Shown piece by piece: positions 35,833-45,261 of a stretch of DNA of 64,000 bases (positions are counted from its first letter, which is position 1; every line of letters starts with the position of its first letter). The position numbers and the translations under genes were made by a program. The notes beneath the pieces are model-generated. The model was not told where the DNA came from. It worked only from the letters and a program-made list of their open reading frames with translations, and made no database searches. Source of the stretch: Magicicada septendecula (Eukaryota > Arthropoda > Insecta > Hemiptera > Cicadidae). The stretch covers positions 429,933,479 through 429,997,478 of the forward strand of contig CM068369.1 in the NCBI GenBank assembly GCA_034769895.1, in the 5' to 3' direction.

Positions 35833-36330
35833 ACTGACACCTCAATCTCGCCTATGCATGTGTAATCAAAAAGAGACAAACAGGAAAAGATAAACGGTAC
35901 TCACGACTTGTAGACGATTTAATGGAAAAGTGTAATGACAGAGAGAATAAAAGATAAAAGAATTAGAATAAAATTAAGATAAGTGACCTGCAGTGAATAA
36001 TAGTAAAGAATAATGTTTTAGTTAATTAGTGTACCGTTAGGCTATTGAAGAAATGTGCTACAATAATAACTTTTGACGTGAATACGTCTTTAAATTTGCT
36101 TCCATAGTGGGAGGCAATTCAAAAAACTGATGATAACAAAATCGGGGGATACAGTTTGGTGTTGTAGCTACATATCTATCATCTACATCCAAAATTTAAT
36201 TACACCACTCGATAGCTAAAGGATCAAAGAATTCGTTACGTTGAGTGAGGACTGTGACGCATCGCGCGCGGCGGAGGGGGAAGCGCTCCATTTTGAGGTC
36301 GTTTCGCTGCGTCACATAATGTCCGTTTAG
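35833..36330. other. Intergenic DNA before the Helitron fragment
   Basis: No coding feature. 36240-36320 is GC-rich (GCGCGCGGCGGAGGGGG) just before a TATA-like box and may be part of the Helitron 5' region. Confidence 0.4.
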
Positions 36331-37229
36331 TATAAATTTTGACTCGGAGAAGCTAGGACGTTCGTTTGAGTTTCAATCGTCAGTTCTCGTCAAGATCTAT
36401 CGATTGCGTATATAAAACGTTAGTGTGAAATAGGTATAGTGAATATATATGGTGTTAAAGTAAAAATTAAAATAAATAATGCAATGTCGGCCTATACTCG
36501 TCAAAAAGCCAAATCAAAATATAGAGATCGTATACGGTTGAAAAGGGCTTCTCAAGAGCAATCCAGTGATACCCGTAAAACACCATATGACAGAGTGAAG
36601 CGGTGCCGGGAACGTAAAAGAATGAAGGCGTCCGAGCGGATCAATGACGGCGCCAGTACATCTGCAGCTGGGGCGCCCGAGCCTATGCAAGTGGATGATG
36701 TAATCGCTTCTAATCAACGCCGGACTGTATAGACATCGATTGTGTGCGATCGCCGATTATGAAGACACATTGGGCAGCAGCTAGTGCACGTTTCACTACT
36801 ACGTTTGTCAACAATCCATTCGGACATAAGTGTGATGTGTGTGACCGTCTATGGTTTCTGCGCTTATTGAAGCCACCAAAGGAAAAACACTTACCGCTGC
36901 TTAGTAATACTTTCCCAGAAGAGGCAGTGGCTGACTTTAAACTGTGCGGTACGTGTAGGAAATCACTGGACTCGGACAAAGTGCCCACGTTGTCACGTTC
37001 GAACGGATTTGTGTATCCACCTAAGCAACATGGGTTGCCCGCATTAGATCCGATCAGTGCACGTCTAGTATCACCGCGTCTGCCATTCATGCAGATACGT
37101 CGGTTGCGTTACGACGGCAGCTACGGCATCATCGGACAAGTCATTAATGTACCCGTCGATGTGGACACAATGGTGCAACAGCTACCGCTCAAAGAAAATA
37201 TTACCCGTTACGTACACGTATTCACGTAA
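36331..37229 (+). pseudogene. Helitron replicase/helicase N-terminal fragment (DUF6570-type) with upstream TATA
   Basis: A TATAAA at 36331-36336 precedes a basic N-terminal stretch in one frame (36484-36729: SAYTRQKAKSKYRDRIRLKR, then YDRVKRCRERKRM). The protein then continues in another frame (36741-37227) with CDVCDRLWF and CGTC (a Cys-rich motif), LPALDPISARLVSPRLPFMQ, YGIIGQVINVPVDV and MVQQLP. I recognise the second part as the region that precedes the Helitron-like replication initiator in arthropod Helitron proteins. A frame change near 36720 and loss of homology after about 37200 show it is broken. No Rep or helicase motifs follow. Confidence 0.68.
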
Positions 37230-37546
37230 AACACACGGCCGTGTCCACGGCACAGCCACACCCCGTAAATTTTTTACCTCGTTACCCTATCGATGCAATT
37301 ACCGTATTAGCAACAGTAATGAATTTTTTATTTGCAATGGTCGCGCTGTAAAAGTGCTAATAGTTTGCAGAACTCTTAATGGGTGAAGCAATAACCGTTT
37401 CATAGTCATTTATTTCTTTTCTTCTCGTTAGTATTATCCAGTTGCCTCAATCAGTAGCTGCATCTTTATGGACTCTTCTATCGTTTAATTAACAGATAAA
37501 ATGTTTGTTATTACATAATACAATTTTGTATAAACCAATACCACTG

Positions 37547-37548
<2 letters not shown>
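37230..37548. other. Short intergenic gap, nothing recognised
   Basis: It may include a few residual codons of the Helitron protein in other frames; nothing firm. Confidence 0.4.

Positions 37549-37636
<88 letters not shown>
37549..37636. repeat. (CA)n microsatellite
   Basis: About 44 uninterrupted AC dinucleotides. Confidence 0.97.
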
Positions 37637-37638
<2 letters not shown>

Positions 37639-37795
37639 AGTCACTTTTTTAATAACATATTGAAGGTAATATAATACAGCATTAATATACAACTCCAGTC
37701 GTTTGAAGTATATTAAATAAAAATAACAGTTATGAATTATAATTATCTAAAACTTCCGGGCTGAAAGGCCGTGGTCGAATGCTTGATCTACTACA

Positions 37796-37838
37796 GCTAG
37801 ACGTTTCGGCCACACCACCGGTGGCCATCTTCAGTAGC
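37796..37838 (-). ncRNA. Hammerhead ribozyme (Penelope type), full core
   Basis: In minus order: stem I GCTA, CTGAAGA, stem II GGCCAC...GTGGCC (6 bp with a CGGTGGT loop), GAAAC, GTC cleavage triplet, stem I TAGC. All conserved core positions (CUGANGA, GAAA, NUH) are met and both stems pair perfectly. Stem III is the palindrome ACGT with no loop, so a dimeric fold is expected. The predicted cut lies between 37800 and 37799. Activity not shown. Confidence 0.72.
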
Positions 37839-37923
37839 AAAATGTGTTCGAAATAGATGGTACGCCGAACACGTCTCCCAATGAACTGGGAACAAGCAAC
37901 AGCGAGAGAAGGCTACGCTGTTT

Positions 37924-38010
37924 CTATTTATAACTTTTTTGGCCGCTTAAGGTGTATAACGCGGACCAATGAGAAGCCAGCTCATCATTCTCCATTCTGA
38001 TTGGCCATGG
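37924..38010 (-). promoter_or_regulatory. Putative Penelope-element core promoter
   Basis: Minus strand: CCAAT (plus ATTGG at 38000-38004), a reversed CCAAT (plus 37965-37969) and TATAAATAG (plus 37924-37932), about 90 bp before the hammerhead. A transcript starting ~30 nt after the TATA box would carry the ribozyme near its 5' end, as expected for a PLE pLTR. Confidence 0.45.
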
Positions 38011-38064
38011 AAAATAAACCATGCCAGACACTATTTAAGGCGATGCTTTCACCTCGGCGGTTCA
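37985..38064 (-). pseudogene. Penelope-like polymerase, last ~26 codons
   Basis: The frame that ends MNRR at the 45262 junction continues here as GESIALNSVWHGLF and stops with TGA at 37985-37987. The NR-x-G-x-L-x-x-W pattern is the normal end of PLE proteins. It was separated from its upstream part by J2 and J1b. Confidence 0.65.
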
Positions 38065-38371
38065 GTCTACCTAGAGCTGTTGCCAGGGTAGGCTGCGTCA
38101 CTTTGTACGGCAATATTGCCAGTGAATTTTACCGTTGTTTGTAATTCTATCAAAGTGATTTCTTCACCATATCTTCTTCTGTGTTCATCATCATCATTGT
38201 GCACCATTTTATCAGTGTATTGTGTCGTGCGCGTGTGTTTTTGTGACTCGTGTGCAGTGCGCGTCTGGTGTTCGTGTTCTTTGTCTGTCAGTGTAGTGAT
38301 TCAGTGCTGGTGAAAGTCACTCTTTCCTAGCCCTTTTTGCGTCTTCGACGTTCATTTCGGTTAATCCCGAG
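38065..38371 (+). other. J2 5' untranslated region
   Basis: 307 bp beginning GTCTACCTAGAGC, with T/GT-rich sequence (38190-38300). Jockey elements carry an internal promoter here; no individual element can be named with confidence. Confidence 0.55.
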
Positions 38372-39943
38372 ATGGCGTCGAACGCAACTCCCGTTCCTTT
38401 GCCGGCACCGCTTGTAACCTTAATGGAAACCTGCGGTACTGGTCCTCGTTCTACCCCGTTACCTTCCCATACAGTTAGTGCAAGTGAAAGTGAAAGTGAT
38501 GATTGTGCGTCGATGTGTAGTGTGGGGACGGGGGAAGGTGAATTTTCGCTTGTGGAGGGCAAGTCTGCCAAACGCAAGCGAAAATTGGGGGCCGCTGCTA
38601 CGCATCGGGTATCTAGTCCCGGTAACAGCGCCAGCCAACCGACTCAGTCTCCCTCTCAATCTGTGCCCAAGCCTAAAATTCCTCCGATTGTCATTCCCGA
38701 CAATCGCAATTATAGGGAAATTCTTCGTTCCCTCCAGAATCTGCTTCCTTCGGCCAAACTCGAGGCCAGGTGCCAAGGCTCCTCGCTTCGAATTGCGGCC
38801 ACAACAGTCCCGGACTTCCGATCGGTCCAACAGTTTCTTACCGATCGGAAGATCTCCTTCCATACTTTCGCGCTTCCTTCAGAGCGCGAAATTAAAGTTG
38901 TTCTCTCCGGACTTCCTTCCTGGACCGCCCCCGATACCATCAGGCAGGAGCTTGTCGCTTTAGGCTATTCGCCGACGGCGGTAAGTGTACTGCATGCTGG
39001 CAAGGGGGAAGATCGCCGTCCTGTGAATAGTTTCCTAGTGAAACTACTCAAAGTAGGCCAGTTCGAGGAGGTCTATGGCCTCCAAAACTTCCTGCACCTT
39101 CGGGTGCAAGTTCGTACTTTTGACCCGCGGCCAGGCCCCTCGCAGTGTTTTAACTGTCAGAGGTTTGGCCACTCCAACTTATTCTGTAATCACCCTCCGC
39201 GTTGCGTGCGATGTACTGAGCCTCATCGTGGGTGTGATAAGCCCAAGACGGGGTTCACGGCCATTTGCTGCAACTGCGGCGGGGACCATCCGGCTAGTTA
39301 TAGAGGATGTAGGGACTTTCTATCAGCCATGAAGCTGCAGCGGACTCCTGCTCGCCCTGGCGCGCAGGCAGGCCGTGTTGCAGGTCCCCTCCCTAACCGC
39401 AGAGAGGCCTTCCCACCTCTCTCCGGAGCATCATCTCAGGCCCCGGCAGCAGTTCCGGCTGCTCCCAGGGCCCCAGTTCCGCCTGCAGTCGACGTTTCGG
39501 CGCCGCCTGCAGTCCCTTCTGTCCCGGCGCCTGCCGGAGCGCCCGGTCCTTCATACGCGGCTGTGGCCGCTACATCAGTCCCGCCTTCCGCTCCTCGGAG
39601 CCACAAACCAAAGCGCACTCGTCGCCGTCAGCGACAAGTTCCACAGGCCTTGCCTGTAAAACCTCAGCGGGCCCCGCCCGCCCCCAGCCATCAACCTAAG
39701 CTCCCAACTGAGCAGACCCCACGTCCGTCCCCGAGCCCTGCGCCATCTGCAACACCGGCCGAGGCCAGCCAGGTCCGTCTTCCGGAATCTCGGGACTCTT
39801 CCCGGGCCCCGGTGGACCCCCTGACTGCCTGGGCTGAAACTTTGGTAAACAACATCAGGTCTGCTCCAGATACAACCACGGTTCTCGCCCTGGTGTTTCA
39901 ATCCCTGTCTACCCTCTTTCCTCTTCTTCCTTTGAATGGCTAG
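38372..39943 (+). CDS. J2 ORF1: Gag-like zinc-knuckle RNA-binding protein
   Basis: 523 residues. 1-100: Ser/Pro-rich with an acidic patch and basic KSAKRKRKLG (a possible nuclear signal). About 110-170: NYREILRSLQNLLP onward. About 172-248: PRE_C2HC-like fold (EIKVVLSGLPSWTAPDTI, LHLRVQVRTF). 259-313: three zinc knuckles (CFNCQRFGHSNLFC; CVRCTEPHRGC; CCNCGGDHPASYRGC). 320-490: Pro/Ala-rich tail with basic KPKRTRRRQRQ. In jockey-clade elements this protein binds element RNA and forms the transposition particle. The start is the first in-frame ATG (GAGATGG context). Its stop TAG overlaps the ORF2 start in ATGGCTAG. Intact. Confidence 0.88.
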   Translation: MASNATPVPLPAPLVTLMETCGTGPRSTPLPSHTVSASESESDDCASMCSVGTGEGEFSLVEGKSAKRKRKLGAAATHRVSSPGNSASQPTQSPSQSVPKPKIPPIVIPDNRNYREILRSLQNLLPSAKLEARCQGSSLRIAATTVPDFRSVQQFLTDRKISFHTFALPSEREIKVVLSGLPSWTAPDTIRQELVALGYSPTAVSVLHAGKGEDRRPVNSFLVKLLKVGQFEEVYGLQNFLHLRVQVRTFDPRPGPSQCFNCQRFGHSNLFCNHPPRCVRCTEPHRGCDKPKTGFTAICCNCGGDHPASYRGCRDFLSAMKLQRTPARPGAQAGRVAGPLPNRREAFPPLSGASSQAPAAVPAAPRAPVPPAVDVSAPPAVPSVPAPAGAPGPSYAAVAATSVPPSAPRSHKPKRTRRRQRQVPQALPVKPQRAPPAPSHQPKLPTEQTPRPSPSPAPSATPAEASQVRLPESRDSSRAPVDPLTAWAETLVNNIRSAPDTTTVLALVFQSLSTLFPLLPLNG

Positions 39944-42632
39944 GAGTCTTAGGATCGTTGCGTGGAATGCCCATGGGGTAGTCCCTCGACGATCTGAACT
40001 GATGACTTTCGTAACGGAGTACGACGCTGATGTCGTCCTCCTTTGCGAGACTCATCTGGCTCGCTACCATACCTTCAACCTGCCATCTTACATCTGTTTT
40101 CGTCAGGATCGTCCCCAACGGCCTGGCTGTCGCCCCTCGGGGGGGACAGCCGTCTTAGTCCACAGGCGGATATCCCACAGGCCACTACCCCCTTTAGATA
40201 CAACTCTTGTTGAAGGTTGTGCGGTGGCGATAGACGCTGGCGGATCGGAGTTGCGCGTTGTTGCGGCGTATCTCCGGCCCGGCCTGCGGCTACCTCCACC
40301 GCCCGAGGAGTGGGACGCTCTCCTCGATCATCCCCTACCAACCATCGTAGCCGGCGACTTAAATGCCAAGCATCCCTCCTGGAACAGCAGAGTAGCCAAC
40401 GCCTACGGAAAATCTCTGTATCGGTTCGTCTCCGACGACCCGGTACTTCAAGTCATCGGCCCAGAAGACCCTACTCACTTCCCCTTTTCCGGTCATCGAC
40501 CGGACGTCCTTGACATTGTCATAGCCAAGGACGTGACCCATCACATCCAGGTCTCGTCAGTGTCGGATCTCTCATCCGATCACAATCCCCTTTTTATAAC
40601 TGCCCGTGAGCTGTCGGCCTCACCCCGACCTCCCGCTCAGACTGTTAGGAGAGTCAACTGGCGCTCCTACCATGATGAGCTCTCACGGCGGTTACCATCA
40701 CTCCCCGCGGACCCGATCGTCACTTGTGACGATTTGGATCTCCGAGCCACTCATCTTCAGGAGTTGGTCCAAGGTGTCATGGATCGACACACATATACTC
40801 TCGAGGTGAATCATCGTAAATCGGCCTTACCTGCGGAAGTACTCCACGCCATCTGGCTACGGCGCAATCTCCGCCGCAGATGGCAAAGAACCCGTGATCC
40901 CGGCGTCAAAAGGCGCTTTCAGGCCCAGTCTCTTTACGTCCAGCAGCTACTGCGGGACGTAAACTCTGATCGATGGGACTCATACCTTGAGTCTCTTGAA
41001 GTCGACCACGCCTCCGTCTGGAGAGCGGCGAGTAGACTGACCCGCGAGAAGAGAACTCGCAACCCACTTGAAACTCCGAACGGGGTTGTATCTTCATCAG
41101 AAGGCAAGGCCGAGGTCTTCGCCGACTGCATGGAGGTGCAATTTACTGTTCACCAAGGCGTCTCGGACCCTGCCCACTCGGCAGAAGTCCGTGACTTCCT
41201 ATCTCGACATTTTTCACGCCCTCCCGAAATCCCAGCCCTCCCGTTCGACAGGGATGGACTAGTTTCATCTATCTGCCGACTAAATCGCCGTCGCGCCCCC
41301 GGTCCTGACCGGATCGGGGCCGCTGCTCTACAAAATCTCCCGGCCTCACGCGTTGACCTCGTTCTTGAGCTGTTTAACTCCTGTCTCCGGCTACAGTACT
41401 TTCCCCGCCTGTGGAAATCAGCCAACATCGTAATGATTCCGAAGCCTCGCAAGCCGCGCATGCTTCCTGAAAGCTATCGTCCAATCTCTCTCTTGCCAGT
41501 CATCTCGAAGGTGTTCGAGCGTCTCCTGCTGGCTCGCATCTCGCCGCTGCTAGATGGTTTCATCCGCAGCGAACAGTTCGGGTTTCGCAGAGAGCACTCG
41601 ACCACGCTTCAATTGGTCCGCGTTGTTACGCACTTGTCAGACGCCACCAACAGGCGAGCGGCTACGGCCGCCGTACTGTTGGACGTGAGCAAGGCCTTCG
41701 ATAAAGTCTGGCACGAAGGTCTTCTCTTCAAACTTGCCAATTCCCCTCTACCATCGACCATAGTGTTTTTCCTCCGGTCGTATCTCAGCGACCGAACCTT
41801 CAGGGTGAGCGTCGGCGGGTCCTGTTCTACAGTTCGACCCGTCGCCGCCGGCGTACCTCAGGGATCTGTCCTCGGCCCCGTTCTGTACCTTGTGTACACG
41901 AACGACCTGCCTGTCTTGCCCGGAGTCACGTTGTCTTTGTTCGCTGACGATGCTATGTATCACTGCAGCTCCCTGTCCCCGCGATTTGCGAGTACAAAGC
42001 TGCAGCGTCAGTTGAACCAGCTTCCGGACTGGCTAAGGAAATGGCGGGTGACGATCAACACGGAGAAATCCGAGGCGATCTGCTTCACCCGTAAGTCCAT
42101 CTCCCGATGCCAGCCCCTCTCCCTAGCAGGGAGACCCATCGCCTACAAAGAATCGGTGAAGTATTTAGGCGTTCGGCTAGATCGTCGCCTTTGCTTCAAC
42201 GCCCACGTGACGGAAACCCTTGCCAAGGCTCGCGGCGTCCGAGCCAAATTATCTCCATTCCTCTCGTGTCGCAGCCGCCTGGCCATGCGCACGAAACTTA
42301 CCATCTATCTACTATTTCTCAGGTCTGTATTGACCTATGCGGCACCCGCCTGGTGGTCTCTTTTATCCACCACCAACAGATGTAGGCTGGAAGCTTTCCA
42401 GTCCCGAACACTCCGATCCTTGACGGGGTCCCCTTGGTTTGTAAGGAACGACGTGATTCGAAGGGGTCTCCGTGTTCCTACCTTGACTTCCTTTGTCCGG
42501 TCGCTGGCTCTAACTCTCTTTGCTAAAGCCTCGACCTCCACCTTCCCGTACCTACGAACCATCAGTGCATCAGAACCACCACCGCCCATTCGGGTCAAGC
42601 GCCCTCGGGCGCTTCTTGATGACCCGCCATAA
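39936..42632 (+). CDS. J2 ORF2: APE endonuclease and reverse transcriptase
   Basis: 898 residues, the same length as J1 ORF2 and alignable throughout with clear divergence. The endonuclease has WNAHGV (N11), CETHL (E38), GDLNAKHPSW and SDLSSDH. The RT has APGPDRIGAAAL, LDVSKAFDKVWHEGLL, AGVPQGSVLGP, the catalytic FADDAMYH, INTEKSEAICF and KYLGVRLD, then a C-terminal region ending RALLDDPP. No frameshift or stop. With ORF1 it would perform target-primed reverse transcription. The start ATG at 39936 lies inside the ORF1 end; reinitiation after the ORF1 stop is the likely way it is translated. Codons are GC-rich, unlike the flanks. Confidence 0.9.
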   Translation: MARSLRIVAWNAHGVVPRRSELMTFVTEYDADVVLLCETHLARYHTFNLPSYICFRQDRPQRPGCRPSGGTAVLVHRRISHRPLPPLDTTLVEGCAVAIDAGGSELRVVAAYLRPGLRLPPPPEEWDALLDHPLPTIVAGDLNAKHPSWNSRVANAYGKSLYRFVSDDPVLQVIGPEDPTHFPFSGHRPDVLDIVIAKDVTHHIQVSSVSDLSSDHNPLFITARELSASPRPPAQTVRRVNWRSYHDELSRRLPSLPADPIVTCDDLDLRATHLQELVQGVMDRHTYTLEVNHRKSALPAEVLHAIWLRRNLRRRWQRTRDPGVKRRFQAQSLYVQQLLRDVNSDRWDSYLESLEVDHASVWRAASRLTREKRTRNPLETPNGVVSSSEGKAEVFADCMEVQFTVHQGVSDPAHSAEVRDFLSRHFSRPPEIPALPFDRDGLVSSICRLNRRRAPGPDRIGAAALQNLPASRVDLVLELFNSCLRLQYFPRLWKSANIVMIPKPRKPRMLPESYRPISLLPVISKVFERLLLARISPLLDGFIRSEQFGFRREHSTTLQLVRVVTHLSDATNRRAATAAVLLDVSKAFDKVWHEGLLFKLANSPLPSTIVFFLRSYLSDRTFRVSVGGSCSTVRPVAAGVPQGSVLGPVLYLVYTNDLPVLPGVTLSLFADDAMYHCSSLSPRFASTKLQRQLNQLPDWLRKWRVTINTEKSEAICFTRKSISRCQPLSLAGRPIAYKESVKYLGVRLDRRLCFNAHVTETLAKARGVRAKLSPFLSCRSRLAMRTKLTIYLLFLRSVLTYAAPAWWSLLSTTNRCRLEAFQSRTLRSLTGSPWFVRNDVIRRGLRVPTLTSFVRSLALTLFAKASTSTFPYLRTISASEPPPPIRVKRPRALLDDPP

Positions 42633-43066
42633 CGCCATCCTCTTTAACTTAAACAAAAACAAGTAATCATCAGTCCTAGACCAGAGTATTTCACCAAACT
42701 GTCCTTCTCTCCTTCCTGTCCACCTCCTAGCACGCTGAGCCGGCTGCTTGTCGCTGTCATCATTCACTGGCACGGAGGCTCTCCGCCTCGCGGGGAGCGA
42801 CCGACGCCCTCAGGGCGTCTGCTGACTGGACTTGAAACGGGCGACATCTGTTGCTCGAATCGGTACCAGCGGCAGTGCATTAAACAAATAAAAGTTATAC
42901 TCCCCCGCCTTCTCAGTTAACTGGTTGGCGGTTTCCTTTTCCAGTTTTAGGTAACCAGTCGACATGTACCAGCACTATGTTTACTTCTGGCAGCCATTGG
43001 ACACGATCCAGATGCTGCAATCAAGCCACGGGTGCAAAGACACCCCGCATCCATAATGCAATGCAA
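42633..43066 (+). other. J2 3' untranslated region
   Basis: It contains the palindrome GACGCCCTCAGGGCGTC (about 42808) and a terminal hairpin GGGTG-CAAAGA-CACCC (43030-43045), then CGCATCC and AATGCAATGCAA. The hairpin corresponds to that of J1. An AATAAA sequence (AACAAATAAAAG, about 42883) occurs about 180 bp before the end. Confidence 0.7.
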
Positions 43067-43078
43067 TCGGCGGTTCAT

Positions 43079-44572
43079 GCGTCTGTCCTAAGCCGACTGA
43101 AGAAGAGAAAGGCCCCTGGCCCCGATCGCATCGGCGCCGCTGCGTTGCAGAATCTCCCGCCTTCGGCAGTTGACGTTCTTCTTGAGCTGTTCAACTCCTG
43201 TCTCCGGCTGAGTTACTTCCCTCGCCTGTGGAAAACTGCCAACGTCATCATGATCCAGAAATCTAAAAAGCCGCCCACGCTACCTGGAAGCTACCGCCCA
43301 ATATCACTATTGCCAGTAATCTCGAAGGTATTCGAGCGTCTTCTCCTGGCCCGTATTCGGCCCCTGGTGGATGGTTTCATCCGCGAGGAGCAGTTTGGGT
43401 TTAGGCCGAGGCACTCGACTACTCTTCAGCTAGTACGGGTTGTCACCTATCTAGCCGACGCCGCCAACAATCATCAGGCAACAGGCGCTGTCCTGTTGGA
43501 TGTGAGCAAAGCCTTCGATAAAGTCTGGCACGAAGGCCTGCTCTACAAACTGGCGCATTCGCCAATCCCGACATCTATCGTCCACTTGCTCCGATCCTAT
43601 CTGACGGATCGCACCTTCAGGATCAGCGTAGATGGGGCGTTCTCTCGGGTTCGCCCTGTCTCCGCCGGCGTCCCACAAGGATCTGTCCTCGGCCCCGTTC
43701 TGTATGTACTGTACACGAACGATCTGCCTGTTTACCCTGGGGTCACGTTATCTCTATTTGCCGACGACGCGATGTTTCATTTTAGCTCGCTATCGCCTTG
43801 GCGGACGAGCGTAATGTTACAACGCCAGTTGGCTATGCTTCCGGACTGGCTAAGGAAATGGCGGGTAGCGATCAATACGGAGAAATCCGAGGCGATCTGC
43901 TTTACGCATAAGTCCATTTCCCGATGCCAATCCCTCTCCTTAGAGGGGAGACCCATCAACTGGACCGAGACGGTGAAGTACCTAGGTGTTCGGCTTGATC
44001 GGCACTTAAACTTCAACGCCCACGTGACCTCAACCCTCAACTTGGCTCGTGGCGTCAGAGCCAAACTATCACCTATGCTTTCGCGGAACAGCTGCCTGGC
44101 TGTCCGTACCAAACTTACATTGTATCTACTGTTCCTCCGAACAGTTCTCACTTATGCGGCACCCGCCTGGTGGCCTCTCCTGTCGGCCACCAACAGGCAT
44201 AGGCTGACTACATTTCAGAACTGGACCCTACGCTCCCTCACGGGGTCCCCGTGGTATGTGCGAAATACCGCCATACATCGGGGTCTCCGTGTTCCCACCT
44301 TAGAGGTCTTCGTCTGGTCCCTGGCAACGAATTTGTTCGCCAAGGCAGGCGAGTCCTCTTACCCGCACCTCCGAAGGCTTAACAGCATGGACAATGCACC
44401 GCCCCCTCGCCGCGTCAGGCGCCCTAGGGCGCTGCTAGACGACCCCCCCCTAAGTTCATCACATGAACCCCCCAGAATCGAATCCCCCAACCTTCTGGAA
44501 ATCTGCACCGATCACCATCAATCACTACCTGCGCCTGCCGAAACTGTAGTCAATCATGCTGCGGCAGATTGA
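43079..44572 (+). pseudogene. J1b truncated ORF2 (RT only) with extended C-terminus
   Basis: It encodes the RT and C-terminal part equal to J1 residues ~442-898 with very few changes (for example QLAMLP for QLDMLP, MDNAPPP for MENAPPP). The endonuclease is missing. An ATG in the J2 3' UTR (42977) opens the frame by chance. At the end, a run of eight C replaces seven in J1, so the normal stop after DDPP is skipped and the frame runs about 38 codons into the 3' UTR, ending HAAAD. FADDAM is intact, but lack of endonuclease and promoter makes the copy defective. Confidence 0.8.
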
Positions 44573-45261
44573 ATGGATAGATTATTGCCAGCATCGGCTT
44601 TGCCGATTTGGCAGGGCCTTGATCCGGGACATGGGCTCTCGCGAGGTTGTGCAAATGCCTTCCTTGCGAAAGCCGACTGCCCCGGTGATAAGTTCCGTCG
44701 ACTCGGCCGCTGCCTTCGGGCGGACGAGCCTCTTGTATTCGCCGGCGCGTCTCTGAGTTTCCGTGGGCTATGTCCCGGCGACCAATGAGACGCGACCAGG
44801 CGTTGCGATTGGCTGAAGCCTTGATCACGACTAAGTTCCCCGTCAGCACCTGCTTTGTCGATTTGGCAAGGTAATGACCTGAGACATGAGCTCCCGCGAG
44901 GTTGTGCAAGTGCCTTCCTTGCGAAAGCTGGCTGTCTCGGTGACATTACCCACCATTTCGGCCGACGCCCTAGGGCGCTCGAGCTTCTTGTCCTCGCCAG
45001 TGCGTCACCACGTTCCCAAAGGTTATCCTGAGGGGACCATGGTGTCGCGCCTTGGCCGGACAATTGGCTGAAGCTAAAGCACCAGCTTGCCACCGTGGTG
45101 GCCATGTTAATTTATCATGGACCCGCGGACTGCACCATAACATCCTTGAGCAGAGCAAACGACCGCGCTGAACTGTTGGCACCTGGCGTTCATCAGGCTT
45201 AGGCCTGGACAACGCACACAAATTAGGGCGCAAGACGCCCGTGCATCCATCCATCCATCCA
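44573..45261 (+). other. J1b 3' untranslated region
   Basis: The same two diverged blocks as in J1 (each with GAGGTTGTGCAA and CTTGCGAAAG, near 44645 and 44895), the palindrome CGCCCTAGGGCG near 44965, and the terminal hairpin GGGCG-CAAGA-CGCCC (45226-45240), then GTGCATCC and four to five CATC units. Confidence 0.72.

Larger units (their letters stand above)
37736..38064 (-). mobile_element. Penelope-like element, 3' end with promoter and hammerhead
   Basis: In minus-strand order: the last codons of the PLE polymerase (38064-37985), inverted and direct CCAAT-like boxes and a TATAAATAG, a hammerhead (37838-37796), then about 60 bp ending near 37736. The outer 118 bp (37736-37853) recur inverted at 45539-45657. 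This fits a PLE pLTR, which carries the promoter and a hammerhead. J2 is inserted at its coding end; the upstream PLE sequence resumes at 45262. Confidence 0.7.
38065..43066 (+). mobile_element. J2: complete jockey-clade retrotransposon
   Basis: A 5.0-kb element with a 5' UTR (38065-38371), two intact ORFs overlapping by 8 nt, a 3' UTR and a terminal hairpin followed by an AATGC-type tail. The target duplication TCGGCGGTTCA lies at 38054-38064 and 43067-43077. It sits in the coding end of a PLE in opposite orientation. Full length, open ORFs and an intact target duplication suggest a young, possibly active source copy. Confidence 0.88.
43079..45261 (+). mobile_element. J1b: second, 5'-truncated copy of J1
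   Basis: Nearly identical to the 3' 2.2 kb of J1 (22460-27070) but on the opposite strand. It begins inside ORF2 (codon ~442) and ends with (CATC)n. The target duplication TCGGCGGTTCAT is perfect at 43067-43078 and 45262-45273. It shares its target nick with J2. Hence J1, J1b and J2 form an 18-23-kb-scale inverted and nested arrangement. Confidence 0.88.

Noticed and set aside
38032..38066. TATTTAAG followed 30 bp later by TTCAGT, looking like a plus-strand promoter of J2
   Set aside because: The TATA-like part is PLE coding sequence (antisense of GCC-TTA-AAT-AGT) and the TTCAGT arises at the target duplication/J2 junction, so the spacing is coincidental.
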